NCBI GenBank assembly: GCA_042408595.1
Contig: JBHOQX010000129.1
Span: 1 to 64,000, forward strand
Reading direction: 5' to 3'
DNA length: 64,000 nucleotides
From: JBHOQX01 sp042408595
GTDB lineage: Bacteria > Chloroflexota > Chloroflexia > Chloroflexales > Roseiflexaceae
Under the pieces are notes generated by a model that saw only the letters and a list, made by a program, of their open reading frames with translations, was not told where the DNA came from and searched no databases. Position 1 is the first letter of the stretch. Every line of letters begins with the position of its first letter. Shown here piece after piece: positions 50,934-59,492 of the stretch. A program made the translations under genes and the position numbers.

Positions 50934-52688
50934 ATGGAAGAGCCGTTGGCCCGCATCCGCGGCCATCTTGCCGCGCTGTACGGCGACGAGGCCGGCGCGG
51001 ACGCCTTCGCGCACCTGCGCGCCACGCTCGACGCCTTCCGCCGCGCCCACCCGGCGCTCGCCGTGGCGCCGCCCCCCGCCGAGCGCCTCAGCCAGGACGA
51101 CGTCATCCTGATCACCTACGGCGACCAGGTGAGCGAGCCGGGCCGCGCCCCGCTGCAGACGCTCCTCGACACGCTCGATACCACCTTCCGCCGCGTGACC
51201 GGCGGCGTCCACATCCTGCCGTGCTACCCCTCCACCTCGGACGACGGCTTCTCGGTGGTCGATTACACCATGATCGACCCGGCGCTCGGCACGTGGGAGG
51301 ATGTCGAGGCGATCGCCCGGCGCTACCGGCTGATGCTCGACGCGGTGGTCAACCATATCTCGGCGTCCAGCGCGTGGTTCCAGGCGTTTCTGCGCGGCGA
51401 GCCGGGCGCAGAGGCGCGCTTCATCACCGTCGATCCTGCCACCGACCTGTCGCTGGTGACGCGCCCGCGTACCCACCCGCTGCTGACACGCTTCGAGACG
51501 GCCGCCGGGCCGCGCTGGGTCTGGACAACCTTCAGCACCGGCCAGATCGATCTCAACTTCGCCAACCCGGAGGTGCTGCTGGCGATCGTGGACGTGCTGC
51601 TGCTCTACGCCGCCCATGGCGCGTCGCTCATCCGCCTGGACGCGATCGGCTATCTGTGGAAGGAGATCGGCACGCGCTGCATCCACCTGCCGCAGACCCA
51701 CCGCGTGGTGCAGCTCGTTCGGGCAGTGTTCGACGCTGTGGCGCCCGGCGTGCTGCTGATCACCGAGACGAACGTGCCCCACGCGGACAACATCAGCTAC
51801 TTCGGCGACGGCACGAACGAGGCCCAGCTCGTCTACCAGTTCCCGCTCGCGCCGCTGGTGCTGCACGCCTTCATGAGCGGCAACGCGCGCTACCTGAGCA
51901 ACTGGGCCGCGGAACTCGCGCCGCCGTCCGCCTCGACCACGTTCTTCAACTTCCTCGCCTCGCACGACGGGATCGGCGTGGTACCGGCGAGCGGCATTCT
52001 GCGCCAGGAGGAGATCGCCGAACTGTGCGCGCGGGCCGTGGCGCACGGCGGCTTTGTGTCGTACAAGTCGAATCCCGACGGGTCGCAGAGCCCGTATGAG
52101 CTGAACATCACGCTGTTCGATATGCTCTCCGACCCGGCGCAGGACGACCCGCTGGCGATCGAGCGCTTCGTCGCGGCGAACGCGATCATGCTCGCGCTCC
52201 AGGGCGTGCCGGGGGTGTACGTCCACAGTCTGGTCGGCTCGCACAACGACCGCGAGGGCGCGGCGCGCACCGGGCGGGCGCGCTCGATCAACCGGCGCAA
52301 GTGGGCGCGGGCCGAGTTGAACGCCGCGCTGGCGGATCCGGCCAGCCACGAGCGGCGTATCTTCGAGCGGATGGCGGCGCTGCTGGCGGCCCGGCGGCGG
52401 GAGCCGGCCTTTCACCCCGGCGCGGCTCAGCAGGTGATCCCGGCGCACGCGGCGCTCTTCACCTTCCTGCGTACCGCGCGCGACGGCGGCTCGCGCGTGC
52501 TCTGCGTCCACAATGTCTCCGACCGCCCCCAGCCGCTCTGGCTGGACGCCGGCGAGTACGGGCTGGCCGCCGGCACGCGCCTCACCGACCTGGTGAGCCG
52601 CCTGGAGTATCGGGTGGACTCCGACGATATGCTGGTGATCTCCATGCCGCCGTATGGCGTGCGGTGGCTGCGGGCGGATGGCGGGTGA
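50934..52688 (+). CDS. GH13_18 phosphorylase, probable glucosylglycerate phosphorylase
   Basis: 584 residues from ATG 50934 (AAAAGG upstream). GH13 barrel with YPSTSDDGFSVVDY, IRLDAIGYLWKE (nucleophile D236), ITETNVPH (acid/base E278) and LASHDGIGV (D345): the sucrose phosphorylase subfamily pattern. Members reversibly split sucrose, glucosylglycerate or related alpha-glucosides with phosphate. Position behind gpgS favours glucosylglycerate; sucrose phosphorylase remains possible. No signal peptide. Confidence 0.85.
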   Translation: MEEPLARIRGHLAALYGDEAGADAFAHLRATLDAFRRAHPALAVAPPPAERLSQDDVILITYGDQVSEPGRAPLQTLLDTLDTTFRRVTGGVHILPCYPSTSDDGFSVVDYTMIDPALGTWEDVEAIARRYRLMLDAVVNHISASSAWFQAFLRGEPGAEARFITVDPATDLSLVTRPRTHPLLTRFETAAGPRWVWTTFSTGQIDLNFANPEVLLAIVDVLLLYAAHGASLIRLDAIGYLWKEIGTRCIHLPQTHRVVQLVRAVFDAVAPGVLLITETNVPHADNISYFGDGTNEAQLVYQFPLAPLVLHAFMSGNARYLSNWAAELAPPSASTTFFNFLASHDGIGVVPASGILRQEEIAELCARAVAHGGFVSYKSNPDGSQSPYELNITLFDMLSDPAQDDPLAIERFVAANAIMLALQGVPGVYVHSLVGSHNDREGAARTGRARSINRRKWARAELNAALADPASHERRIFERMAALLAARRREPAFHPGAAQQVIPAHAALFTFLRTARDGGSRVLCVHNVSDRPQPLWLDAGEYGLAAGTRLTDLVSRLEYRVDSDDMLVISMPPYGVRWLRADGG

Positions 52689-52887
52689 CGTACCGGTGTT
52701 CGCAGGTCGTCGTTTATCCGAGCCAGCCATGCGGTGTGCATGGCAGCGTCGCCTGATGCAAACCGCCGTTTGTGTCTGCTACACCAGCCCACGTAGCGGG
52801 CTTCGCGTCACAGCCAGGCGCTTCAGCGTCGTTCCACGTCGGCTCCCCCGGATACAGAGCAGGCGTAGAGGAACCTATACAGGGGAG

Positions 52888-52905
52888 CCGCGCGTACCTG
52901 CGCGG
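52888..52905 (-). terminator. Hairpin at the end of the APC permease gene
   Basis: CCGCGC and GCGCGG with a 6-base loop, nine bases past the permease stop on the minus strand. A longer GGCTCCCC/GGGGAGCC pair (52841-52848, 52882-52889) lies just beyond. No U-run. Confidence 0.4.
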
Positions 52906-52913
52906 TACGGACG

Positions 52914-54860
52914 CTAACTCACATGCAGAAACGGGCGGCGTGTCGGGTCGGGCTCGGCCCGGCGCAGGATTTCGTGCGTCATCGGCGGTACGTCCCCCTC
53001 GCCGAACAACAGGAAGCGGGCGATCGCGACGAACGGATTGTGTTCGCTCCACGTGAAATAGATGTGCGGCTGCTTGCCGGTCGTGTCGCGCAGGTAGAGC
53101 AGCAGGGCCGCGATCGCGTTCGGTACGGCGCTGCTCTCGACCCGCAGCACCCGGTGTTTGCCCACCGTGACCCCCGTGACCTCGAGCACGTCGGTGAACT
53201 CGGATGCATCGGCAACGTGAACCTCCAGGAACAGCACCGGGTCGTCCGGCGGGATATGGTTGTCCTCGCGCGTCTGCCGTTCCTTGAGATTGTATTCGCG
53301 CAGGTCGCCCATCTGCCGCTGGTTGGCGATCAGCCGGATAGTGCCGCGGCTGGCCTCCTCGATAAAGCGCTGCGCCGTGGCGTCGAATTGGATTCGTTCC
53401 ACCCGAAGCTCGGTCGAACGCCATACCCGCGAGATCAGCGAGGTGGTGATGATGCCAGCGATAAAACATAGCGCGATCTTGAGGCCGTCGGGCCGCTCGA
53501 TGATGTTGACGATCGTGGTGTAGATGAACACCGCGGTGATCCCGGCAAACACCAGCCAGCGGCGACCGGCCCCACTGCCGCGTCGCTGGTAGGCCGATAT
53601 CGTCACCGCCGCTGCCGCCGAGGTGATCAGCACCAGCACGCCGGTGGCATACGCGCCGCCCTGGGCGTCGACGCTGGCCCGAAAGATGATGGTCACCAGA
53701 AAGGCGATCATGGTGAAGAGCAGCACCAGCGGCCGGGTGGCGCGCGTCCAGCTCGGTGCCATGCCGTAGCGCGGCAGGTAGCGCGGCACGATATTGAGCA
53801 GCCCGGCCATGGCCGAGGCCCCGGCGAACCATAGAATGGTGATCGTGCTCAGATCGTAGATCGTGCCGAATATCTCGCCCAGGTATTCGTGCGCCAGGTA
53901 AGCCAGCGCTCGCCCGTTCGCTTCGCCGCCCTCCTGGAAGGCGTCCGGCGGGATGAGCACAATCGTCGTCAAGCTGCTGCCAAGCAGAAAGATGCTCATG
54001 ATCAACGCGGCGGCCAGCAGGAGCCGCCGGGTGTTGCGTACTCGCCCCGCCGGGTTCTCCTCGGTATCGCCGGGCGCGCCGCGCACCAGCGGCATCACCG
54101 CGACACCCGTCTCGAAGCCGGAGAGACCGAGCGCCAGCTTGGGGAAGAGCAGCAGCGACAGCCCGAGCATGGCGAGGGGGTTGCCGTATGTCGTGAAGAG
54201 CAGGCCGCGCCAGTTGATGATCCAATCGGGGTGGATGGCGGCTTCATACAGGCTCACCCCGACGACAACGGCGTTGAGCGCTAGATAGACGCCGACCAGC
54301 GCGACCGCGATCCCGATCGCCTCCTTGAAGCCCTTCAGAAAGATCGCGCCGAGGACGGCGATCAGCGCAAGTGTGATCGGGACCTGTTGGCCATCCAGAT
54401 ACGGTTTCAGAAACGGATTCTCGCTGATGTGCGCCGTCGCATCCGCTGCTGAGAGCGTGATCGTGATGATGAAGTCGGTCATCATAAAGCCCAGCAACAC
54501 GAGCACGAATAGCTTGCCCTGCCACCACGGCAGCCGATGCTCCAGCATCGCGATCGACCCCTCGCCGTGCGGGCTCTCGGCGGCGACCCGGCGGTAGACC
54601 GGCAGCGCGCCGCCGAGTGTGACCAGCACCAGCACGAGGGTCGCGAACGGCGAGAGCGCCCCGGCAGCCAGCGCCGCGATACCGGGCTGGTAGCCGAGGG
54701 TCGAGAAGTAGTCCACGCCGGTCAGGCACATCACCTTCCACCAGGGGTAGGTCGCGTGATGCCGCGCCCGTCCGTGCGGCGCGGCCGGGCGATCGGTCGC
54801 CCCTTCCAGCAGCCAGCGCATCAAACGGCCGTGCGGTGTTCGTAACAGCGGCTGTGCCAT
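52914..54860 (-). CDS. APC-superfamily permease with C-terminal cytosolic domain
   Basis: 648 residues. About twelve membrane helices between residues 40 and 480, beginning with MCLTGVDYFSTLGYQPGIAALAAG, whose helix-1 GxDYFSTLxYxP pattern is seen in KimA-like and amino-acid permeases. FETGVAVMPLVRG lies mid-protein. Residues 490-648 are a soluble domain with EVHVADASEFTDVLEVTGV. Substrate may be potassium or an amino acid; not decidable here. A possible -10 (TAGGAT, minus strand, 55040-55045) is 180 bases upstream. Confidence 0.82.
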   Translation of the reverse strand: MAQPLLRTPHGRLMRWLLEGATDRPAAPHGRARHHATYPWWKVMCLTGVDYFSTLGYQPGIAALAAGALSPFATLVLVLVTLGGALPVYRRVAAESPHGEGSIAMLEHRLPWWQGKLFVLVLLGFMMTDFIITITLSAADATAHISENPFLKPYLDGQQVPITLALIAVLGAIFLKGFKEAIGIAVALVGVYLALNAVVVGVSLYEAAIHPDWIINWRGLLFTTYGNPLAMLGLSLLLFPKLALGLSGFETGVAVMPLVRGAPGDTEENPAGRVRNTRRLLLAAALIMSIFLLGSSLTTIVLIPPDAFQEGGEANGRALAYLAHEYLGEIFGTIYDLSTITILWFAGASAMAGLLNIVPRYLPRYGMAPSWTRATRPLVLLFTMIAFLVTIIFRASVDAQGGAYATGVLVLITSAAAAVTISAYQRRGSGAGRRWLVFAGITAVFIYTTIVNIIERPDGLKIALCFIAGIITTSLISRVWRSTELRVERIQFDATAQRFIEEASRGTIRLIANQRQMGDLREYNLKERQTREDNHIPPDDPVLFLEVHVADASEFTDVLEVTGVTVGKHRVLRVESSAVPNAIAALLLYLRDTTGKQPHIYFTWSEHNPFVAIARFLLFGEGDVPPMTHEILRRAEPDPTRRPFLHVS

Positions 54861-55121
54861 GGTCGCATGCTCCCTTCACGCAACGCGGCGTTCGGATGGC
54901 TGTAAGCACGGGGTATTCCATCGCTCGGCGATACACATCGCGGCGCTGCCACCGGCGCATAGATAGCTCCTGTGCAGCCCGCACCCCAATATCGGCAAGG
55001 GCGGCCACCGCCCTGCATGCGCGAGCCCCTCCATGAGGTATCCTACCACACGCCAACACGCCTCTGGTACAATCAGAGGCGCAGCAGGCGCGAATATCCG
55101 CGCTATCTGGAAGGATACGCG
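54861..55121 (-). other. Leader region of the APC permease gene
   Basis: Between the putative TAGGAT box and the permease ATG lies a hairpin GCAGGGCGG/CCGCCCTTGC (54995-55016). The leader was checked for the GGGGGACCC-type core of the cyclic-di-AMP (ydaO) riboswitch, and none was seen. The plus strand holds the promoter region of the MNT remnant. Confidence 0.4.
55061..55079 (+). promoter_or_regulatory. Inverted repeat around a -10 box of the MNT remnant
   Basis: CCTCTG (55061-55066) and CAGAGG (55074-55079) flank TACAAT (55068-55073), which could be the -10 of the small nucleotidyltransferase gene. A palindrome over a promoter suggests an operator; antitoxin self-control is an inference. 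Confidence 0.4.
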
Positions 55122-55318
55122 ATGATGACAGCACAACGAGCAAACGTTCCATCTGATACCGATAAGCTCATCGATATCTGCCGCCGGAACGATGTCAGCA
55201 TGATCGGCGTATTCGGCTCTATCGCCCGCGGTGAAGCTACCGAAATGAGGCCGCGCTGAACCCCTACCTCCGCGAACGTGTCTTGGAGGACCTGCAAGTA
55301 CTCTATGTAGCGAAATGA
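55122..55318 (+). pseudogene. MNT-type nucleotidyltransferase antitoxin, internally deleted
   Basis: From ATG 55122 (AAGGA upstream) the frame gives a 45-residue peptide with IGVFGSIARGEATE, the GSxARGE start of the minimal nucleotidyltransferase site, then stops at 55259. In the shifted frame the true C-terminus follows: ALNPYLRERVLEDLQVLYVAK, ending at TGA 55316-55318. The whole middle, including the two-Asp metal motif and the rest of the fold, is gone. Normal MntA proteins are about 100 residues. Confidence 0.75.
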
Positions 55319-55546
55319 TACTGTCTATCTCCAGCAGGCGGTAAGTGCTATCAACACCATCGAGACCTATCTTGGCGGCATTGACGAAACCGACTTTCGT
55401 GCGCAGCGGCTGATTCAGGATGGCGTGATCCGGCAGTTAGAGATAATCGGAGAAGCCGTTAAGTATATCTCCCGAGCGGTACGGGATCAATATTCCTGGA
55501 TACCGTGGCAGGACATCGCATACTATCATCGGCCGCACGCAACCCT
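55315..55546 (+). pseudogene. HEPN-domain (DUF86) toxin remnant
   Basis: Read from 55317 the frame gives DTVYLQQAVSAINTIETYLGG, then QDGVIRQLEIIGEAVKYIS and SWIPWQDIA, all typical of HEPN toxins paired with MNT. The start codon is out of frame, and the C-terminal RxxxxxH RNase motif is missing. The frame runs straight on into the Nudix-VOC gene without a stop. Confidence 0.75.
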
Positions 55547-55565
55547 GCGACGCTCCGAGGTGACC

Positions 55566-56375
55566 ATGGCAGCCCCTGGAACCGACCACATCGGCCTGAG
55601 CGCCGGCGCGATCGTCTGCAACGCGCGCGGCGAGGTCTTTCTGGCACAACGCGGCGCGCCTGGAACAAACGAACACGGCCTCTGGGAGTTTCCCTGCGGC
55701 GGGGTGCGCTTCGGCGAGCGCCTGGAGGACGCCGCGCGCCGCGCCGTCGCCGAGGCGTACGGGATAGAGATCGCGATCACGCGGCTGCTCCATGTGCTCG
55801 ACCATCTCCCGCCGGGCGAGGGGCAGCGCCGGATCGTGCCGATGTTTCTCGCGCGGCACACTGGCGGCGAAGCGCGCATCCTCGCGCCGGGCGGGTGCGC
55901 GGCGATCGGCTGGTTCGCCATCGGCGCGCTGCCCACGCCGCTCGCAGACAGCGCCCAGGAGAGCCTGCGCGCCTGGCATGGCCTTCGCGGACCCGGGCCA
56001 CTCGCCGGCCTGGACCACGTGCAGCTTGCCATGCCGCCCGGTGGCGAAGCCCGGGCCCGCGCCTTCTACGGCGGCCTGCTCGGCCTGCCCGAGCTGCCCA
56101 AGCCGCCGCAGCTCGCCGCGCGCGGCGGCTGCTGGTTCGGCACACCCGCTGTGCACATCCATCTCGGCGTCGAGGAGCCGTTCGCCCCGGCGCGCAAGGC
56201 CCACCCCGCGCTGCTCGCCGCCGATGCGGCCGCCCTGCGCGACCGGCTGCTCGCGGCGGGTGTGGCGATAATGCCGGATGAGAGCGTCCCGGGCGTGCTC
56301 CGTTTCTACATCGCCGACCCCTTCGGTAACCGGATCGAGATTATACAGGATGGCCAGGGCTTCCGTCATGGTTAG
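55566..56375 (+). CDS. Nudix hydrolase-like domain fused to a VOC (glyoxalase) domain
   Basis: 269 residues from ATG 55566 (GAGGTG upstream; the frame upstream is the HEPN remnant). Residues 8-140 form a Nudix fold with GLWEFPCGGVRFGE; the Nudix box runs G45-x5-E51-x7-R59, but the expected RE-x2-EE reads RA-x2-EA, so two catalytic Glu residues are Ala. Residues about 147-265 form a VOC domain beginning GLDHVQLAMPPGG, with FYGGLLGLPE and FYIADPFGNRIEI. The fusion is unusual. The Nudix half is probably impaired as a hydrolase; the VOC half keeps its His and Glu. Confidence 0.8.
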   Translation: MAAPGTDHIGLSAGAIVCNARGEVFLAQRGAPGTNEHGLWEFPCGGVRFGERLEDAARRAVAEAYGIEIAITRLLHVLDHLPPGEGQRRIVPMFLARHTGGEARILAPGGCAAIGWFAIGALPTPLADSAQESLRAWHGLRGPGPLAGLDHVQLAMPPGGEARARAFYGGLLGLPELPKPPQLAARGGCWFGTPAVHIHLGVEEPFAPARKAHPALLAADAAALRDRLLAAGVAIMPDESVPGVLRFYIADPFGNRIEIIQDGQGFRHG

Positions 56376-56402
56376 GGGTAGGCGGTCGCGCGTGCGTGCG
56401 CC

Positions 56403-56463
56403 CCAGAAGGGCTCGCGGCGGGGCGCGGCCCCGCCGAACCCCCTCCACCGCGCCCGTCCTGTC
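56403..56463 (+). repeat. Family B palindromic element, copy B4 (right half)
   Basis: GGCGGGGCGCGGCCCCGCC, CCCCCTCCACCGCGCCCGTCCTGTC matches the right arm and end of family B. It lies just ahead of the C25 peptidase promoter. Confidence 0.6.
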
Positions 56464-56503
56464 ATTTTGACGACTTTGTAACGTTTTTGCTACCCTTGTC
56501 CGG

Positions 56504-56532
56504 TTGAATCGAGCCGGTGCCGCGCCTATACT
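56504..56532 (+). promoter_or_regulatory. Promoter of the C25 peptidase gene
   Basis: TTGAAT (56504-56509), 17-base spacer, TATACT (56527-56532). A perfect 7-bp hairpin GCCCGGC/GCCGGGC with a 3-base loop (56545-56561) sits at the start of the transcript. Confidence 0.7.
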
Positions 56533-56609
56533 CCTGAGGAAAACGCCCGGCGATGCCGGGCCGATGCGCGCCAGACATCACAGCACACCATCTCAGGAGC
56601 AGGCGCCGC

Positions 56610-58907
56610 ATGGACAACCTGACCGCACGCGCCCCGGCGCGTGCCCGGCGGCTGGCATGGCTTGCGCTTGCCGCGCTCGCTGCTGTTCTCTTTGGGAGCG
56701 TCGCCCCCGCCGCCGCCGGCGCCGCTGCCCCGCCGCCGCCCGCCCCGCCGCCGCCCGGCGCGCTGCGCATTCGCGTTGCCCACGGCGGGATGCAACGCCT
56801 GACCGGCGCGGCGCTGGCCGCCGCCGGCCTGCCCCTCGCCGGCCTCGAGCCGGCCCGGCTGCGCCTGACCCGCGGCGGCGCGGAGATCGCGCTCGAAGCG
56901 CGCGGCATGGCGGATGGCCGGCTCGACCCGGACGACGAGCTCTGGTTCTACGCCCCGCCGCCCGGCGACCGCTGGAACGACAGCGACACCTACTGGCTCT
57001 CCGTCGGCGGCACGCCCGGCCTGCGCATGGATGCGCGGAGTGTCGCCCCCGGCGCCGCCCCGGCGCGCGACACCGCGCTGGAGCGGGGGATCTGGCACGA
57101 GAGCCACGTCTACGACTCGTGGCTGCCCGGGCCGGACGGCGACCACTGGTTCGCCGCCCGGCTCAGCACCGACGCCGGCGCACCTCCGGCGACCTTCCCG
57201 ATCACCCTGCCGCAGACACTCCCGCCGGCCGCTGAACCGCTGACCGCGACGCTGAGTGGCGCGGCCTTCACCGCTGGCGAGCACCGGCTGGAGATCGCCA
57301 GCGTCGATCTCCGCTGGTACGATCTCGGCAACTGGCAGCGCACATCCGTATTCGCCGCCGGGAGCGGGCAGATCCAGCTCAGCCTCACGCCGGGGAACGG
57401 CCCGGACATTGTGTATCTGGACAGCCTCCGGTGGGAACGATTGGTCCGCCTGAGCCCGGGCGGGCGCGGCGCGCGCTTCGATGGGGTGCCGGGTCGGTGG
57501 CGCTACCAGATCGATGGCCTCGCGCCCGACCAGGCGCTCTACGACATCAGCGATCCATGGGCCCCCGTACGGCTCACCGGGCTGGCCGGCGGCTTCGAGG
57601 ACGGCCCGGCGCCGCGCTCCTACCTGCTGAGCGGCGCGGGCGCGCTCTTCACCCCGGTGATCAGCGCCGCACCGCCGCCAGCCCTCGCGACCGACGCCGA
57701 CGCGCTCTACATCGCGCCGGCCGAATTCCACGCCGCGCTCGCGCCGCTTGTCGCGCTGCGCCGCGCACAGGGCCTGCAAGTCGCTGTGGTGGACGTGCAG
57801 GCGATCTACGACGCCTGGAGCGGTGGACAAGTCGCGCCGGACGCGATCCGCGACTTTCTGCGCTACGCCCGCGCGACCTGGCGCCGCCCGCCGCGCTATG
57901 TCACGCTCGTTGGCGACGGCACCTCCGACCCGCGCAACTACACCGGGCGCAACAACCGCAACCTCATCCCGCCCTACATGGCGATGGTCGATCTATGGAT
58001 GGGCGAGACCGCCTGCGAAGGCTGCTACGCCCAGCTCGACGGCGACAGCCCGCTGGACGACCTGATCCCGGATGTCGCGCTCGGGCGGCTTCCGGTCAAA
58101 AGCGAGGCCGAGCTGCGCGCCGTGGTGGCGAAGATCAGCGCCTACGAGGCGGATGCCGGCGTCGGCTGGCGCTCGCGGGCGCTGGTGCTGGCCGACAACG
58201 CGCGCCAGGCGGATGGCCGCCCCGATCTGACCGGGGACTTCGCCGCCTACGCGGAACGCAGCGTGGGCTACCTCCCGGCTGGCATCGCGGCGCAGCGCAT
58301 CTACTATGACCCGTGGCAGCGCGATGCGAATGGGCTGCCGCTCAACGAGCCGTGGCGCGACGCCGACAGCGCCCGCCTGCACCAACGGGTGCTGGCCGCG
58401 TTGAATAGCGGCGTCGGACTGGTGACCTATATCGGCCACGGTCACCAGTGGCAGTGGGCCGACACCGACCCGCACGCGACGCCGAACTACATGCTTGGCT
58501 TCAACGACCCGGCCGCGCTGCAGAACGGCCGGGCGACGCCGATCGTGTTGGCGATGACCTGCCTGAGCAGCGCTTTCCAGGAGCCGGCCTACAGCGGCAC
58601 GACGATCGACGAGCGGCTGGTGTTGCAGCCGGATGGCGGCGCGGTGGCCGTGCTCGGATCGACAGGCCAGGGCGTGCTGCGCAACCACGATCTGTTGCAG
58701 CAGGGCTTTCACCGGGCGCTGTGGGCCGCGCCGCCCGGCACGGCGCGCCTGGGCGACCTGATGCGCGCCGGGTTGGAGACGATCATCGAACAGGCGAGCG
58801 GCTATAAGGATGTCGTCCGGACCTACGTGCTGCTCGGCGACCCGCTGACGACGCCGCGCCTGGCGCCAGCGCAGCGGACGTTCTTGCCGCTGGCGGTTCA
58901 GCCGTAG
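56610..58907 (+). CDS. Secreted C25 (gingipain-type) cysteine peptidase-like protein
   Basis: 765 residues from ATG 56610 (AGGAG 10 bases upstream). A signal peptide with a hydrophobic LAWLALAALAAVLFG ends near AAAGAAA, followed by a Pro-rich stretch. Residues about 55-350 are beta-rich, with the DDELWFYAPPPGDRWND segment common in gingipain-like proteins. The C25 domain has YVTLVGDGTSDPRNY, YIGHGHQWQW (catalytic His about 610) and LAMTCLSSAF (Cys651). The C-terminus is RTFLPLAVQP, resembling short hydrophobic tails of Chloroflexota secreted proteins. It is predicted to act outside the cell. Confidence 0.85.
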   Translation: MDNLTARAPARARRLAWLALAALAAVLFGSVAPAAAGAAAPPPPAPPPPGALRIRVAHGGMQRLTGAALAAAGLPLAGLEPARLRLTRGGAEIALEARGMADGRLDPDDELWFYAPPPGDRWNDSDTYWLSVGGTPGLRMDARSVAPGAAPARDTALERGIWHESHVYDSWLPGPDGDHWFAARLSTDAGAPPATFPITLPQTLPPAAEPLTATLSGAAFTAGEHRLEIASVDLRWYDLGNWQRTSVFAAGSGQIQLSLTPGNGPDIVYLDSLRWERLVRLSPGGRGARFDGVPGRWRYQIDGLAPDQALYDISDPWAPVRLTGLAGGFEDGPAPRSYLLSGAGALFTPVISAAPPPALATDADALYIAPAEFHAALAPLVALRRAQGLQVAVVDVQAIYDAWSGGQVAPDAIRDFLRYARATWRRPPRYVTLVGDGTSDPRNYTGRNNRNLIPPYMAMVDLWMGETACEGCYAQLDGDSPLDDLIPDVALGRLPVKSEAELRAVVAKISAYEADAGVGWRSRALVLADNARQADGRPDLTGDFAAYAERSVGYLPAGIAAQRIYYDPWQRDANGLPLNEPWRDADSARLHQRVLAALNSGVGLVTYIGHGHQWQWADTDPHATPNYMLGFNDPAALQNGRATPIVLAMTCLSSAFQEPAYSGTTIDERLVLQPDGGAVAVLGSTGQGVLRNHDLLQQGFHRALWAAPPGTARLGDLMRAGLETIIEQASGYKDVVRTYVLLGDPLTTPRLAPAQRTFLPLAVQP

Positions 58908-58931
58908 CGGAGTGGGCCGCGCCGCGCGCCG

Positions 58932-59399
58932 TCAGAGGGGCACGATCCGCGCGCTCACTCGCCCGCCGGCGATCTCCAGCAGCGCCACGCTCACCCCGCC
59001 GCCGAAGCGTGGCCGCCCCGCCGCGCCGGGGTTGAGAAACAGCGTCCCGCCCACCTCGTCGAGCACGGCCATGTGGGTGTGGCCAAAAATGTAGACATCC
59101 GGGCGCGGCTCGGGCAGCGCTCGCGCCAGCGCGGCCGGCTCCCCGCCGATGTGAGTCATAACGATGCGCCTGCCGCCGAGCTCGAGCATCTGGCGGCCAG
59201 GATAGCGCCGGGCCAGCGCCGTGCCCGCGTCCACGTTGCCATACACCGCCGTTACCGGGGCGATCTGCTCCAGCGCAGCGATCACCTGCTCGTCGCCGAT
59301 ATCGCCGGCGTGCAGGATGCGCGCCACGCCGCGCAGCGCCGCCGGGGCGCGCGGGTGAAGGTAGCCGTGCGTGTCCGAGATGACGCCGATTCGCAGCAT
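58932..59399 (-). CDS. YfcE/MJ0936-type metallophosphoesterase
   Basis: 155 residues. LRIGVISDTHG (DxH), LHAGDIGDEQVI (GD), YGNVDA (GNxD in place of GNHD), IVMTHIGG and YIFGHTHMAVLDEV (GHTH) give the full set of dinuclear metal ligands. Family members are phosphodiesterases of unknown natural substrate. The length is normal. Convergent with the C25 peptidase gene with a 24-base gap. Confidence 0.92.
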   Translation of the reverse strand: MLRIGVISDTHGYLHPRAPAALRGVARILHAGDIGDEQVIAALEQIAPVTAVYGNVDAGTALARRYPGRQMLELGGRRIVMTHIGGEPAALARALPEPRPDVYIFGHTHMAVLDEVGGTLFLNPGAAGRPRFGGGVSVALLEIAGGRVSARIVPL

Positions 59400-59492
59400 C
59401 GTTCACCCCCGCATGCAACGTCGTTGGTCTGCCGCGCACTGCGAAGGGACGCACGATGCCCGCCCTCCGCCAGGCCGGGGATCGCCGCGGCG

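Noticed and set aside
54861..55040. Cyclic-di-AMP (ydaO-type) riboswitch ahead of the APC permease
   Set aside because: A hairpin is present, but the conserved GGGGGACCC-type and GGGGUGAAU-type cores were not found.
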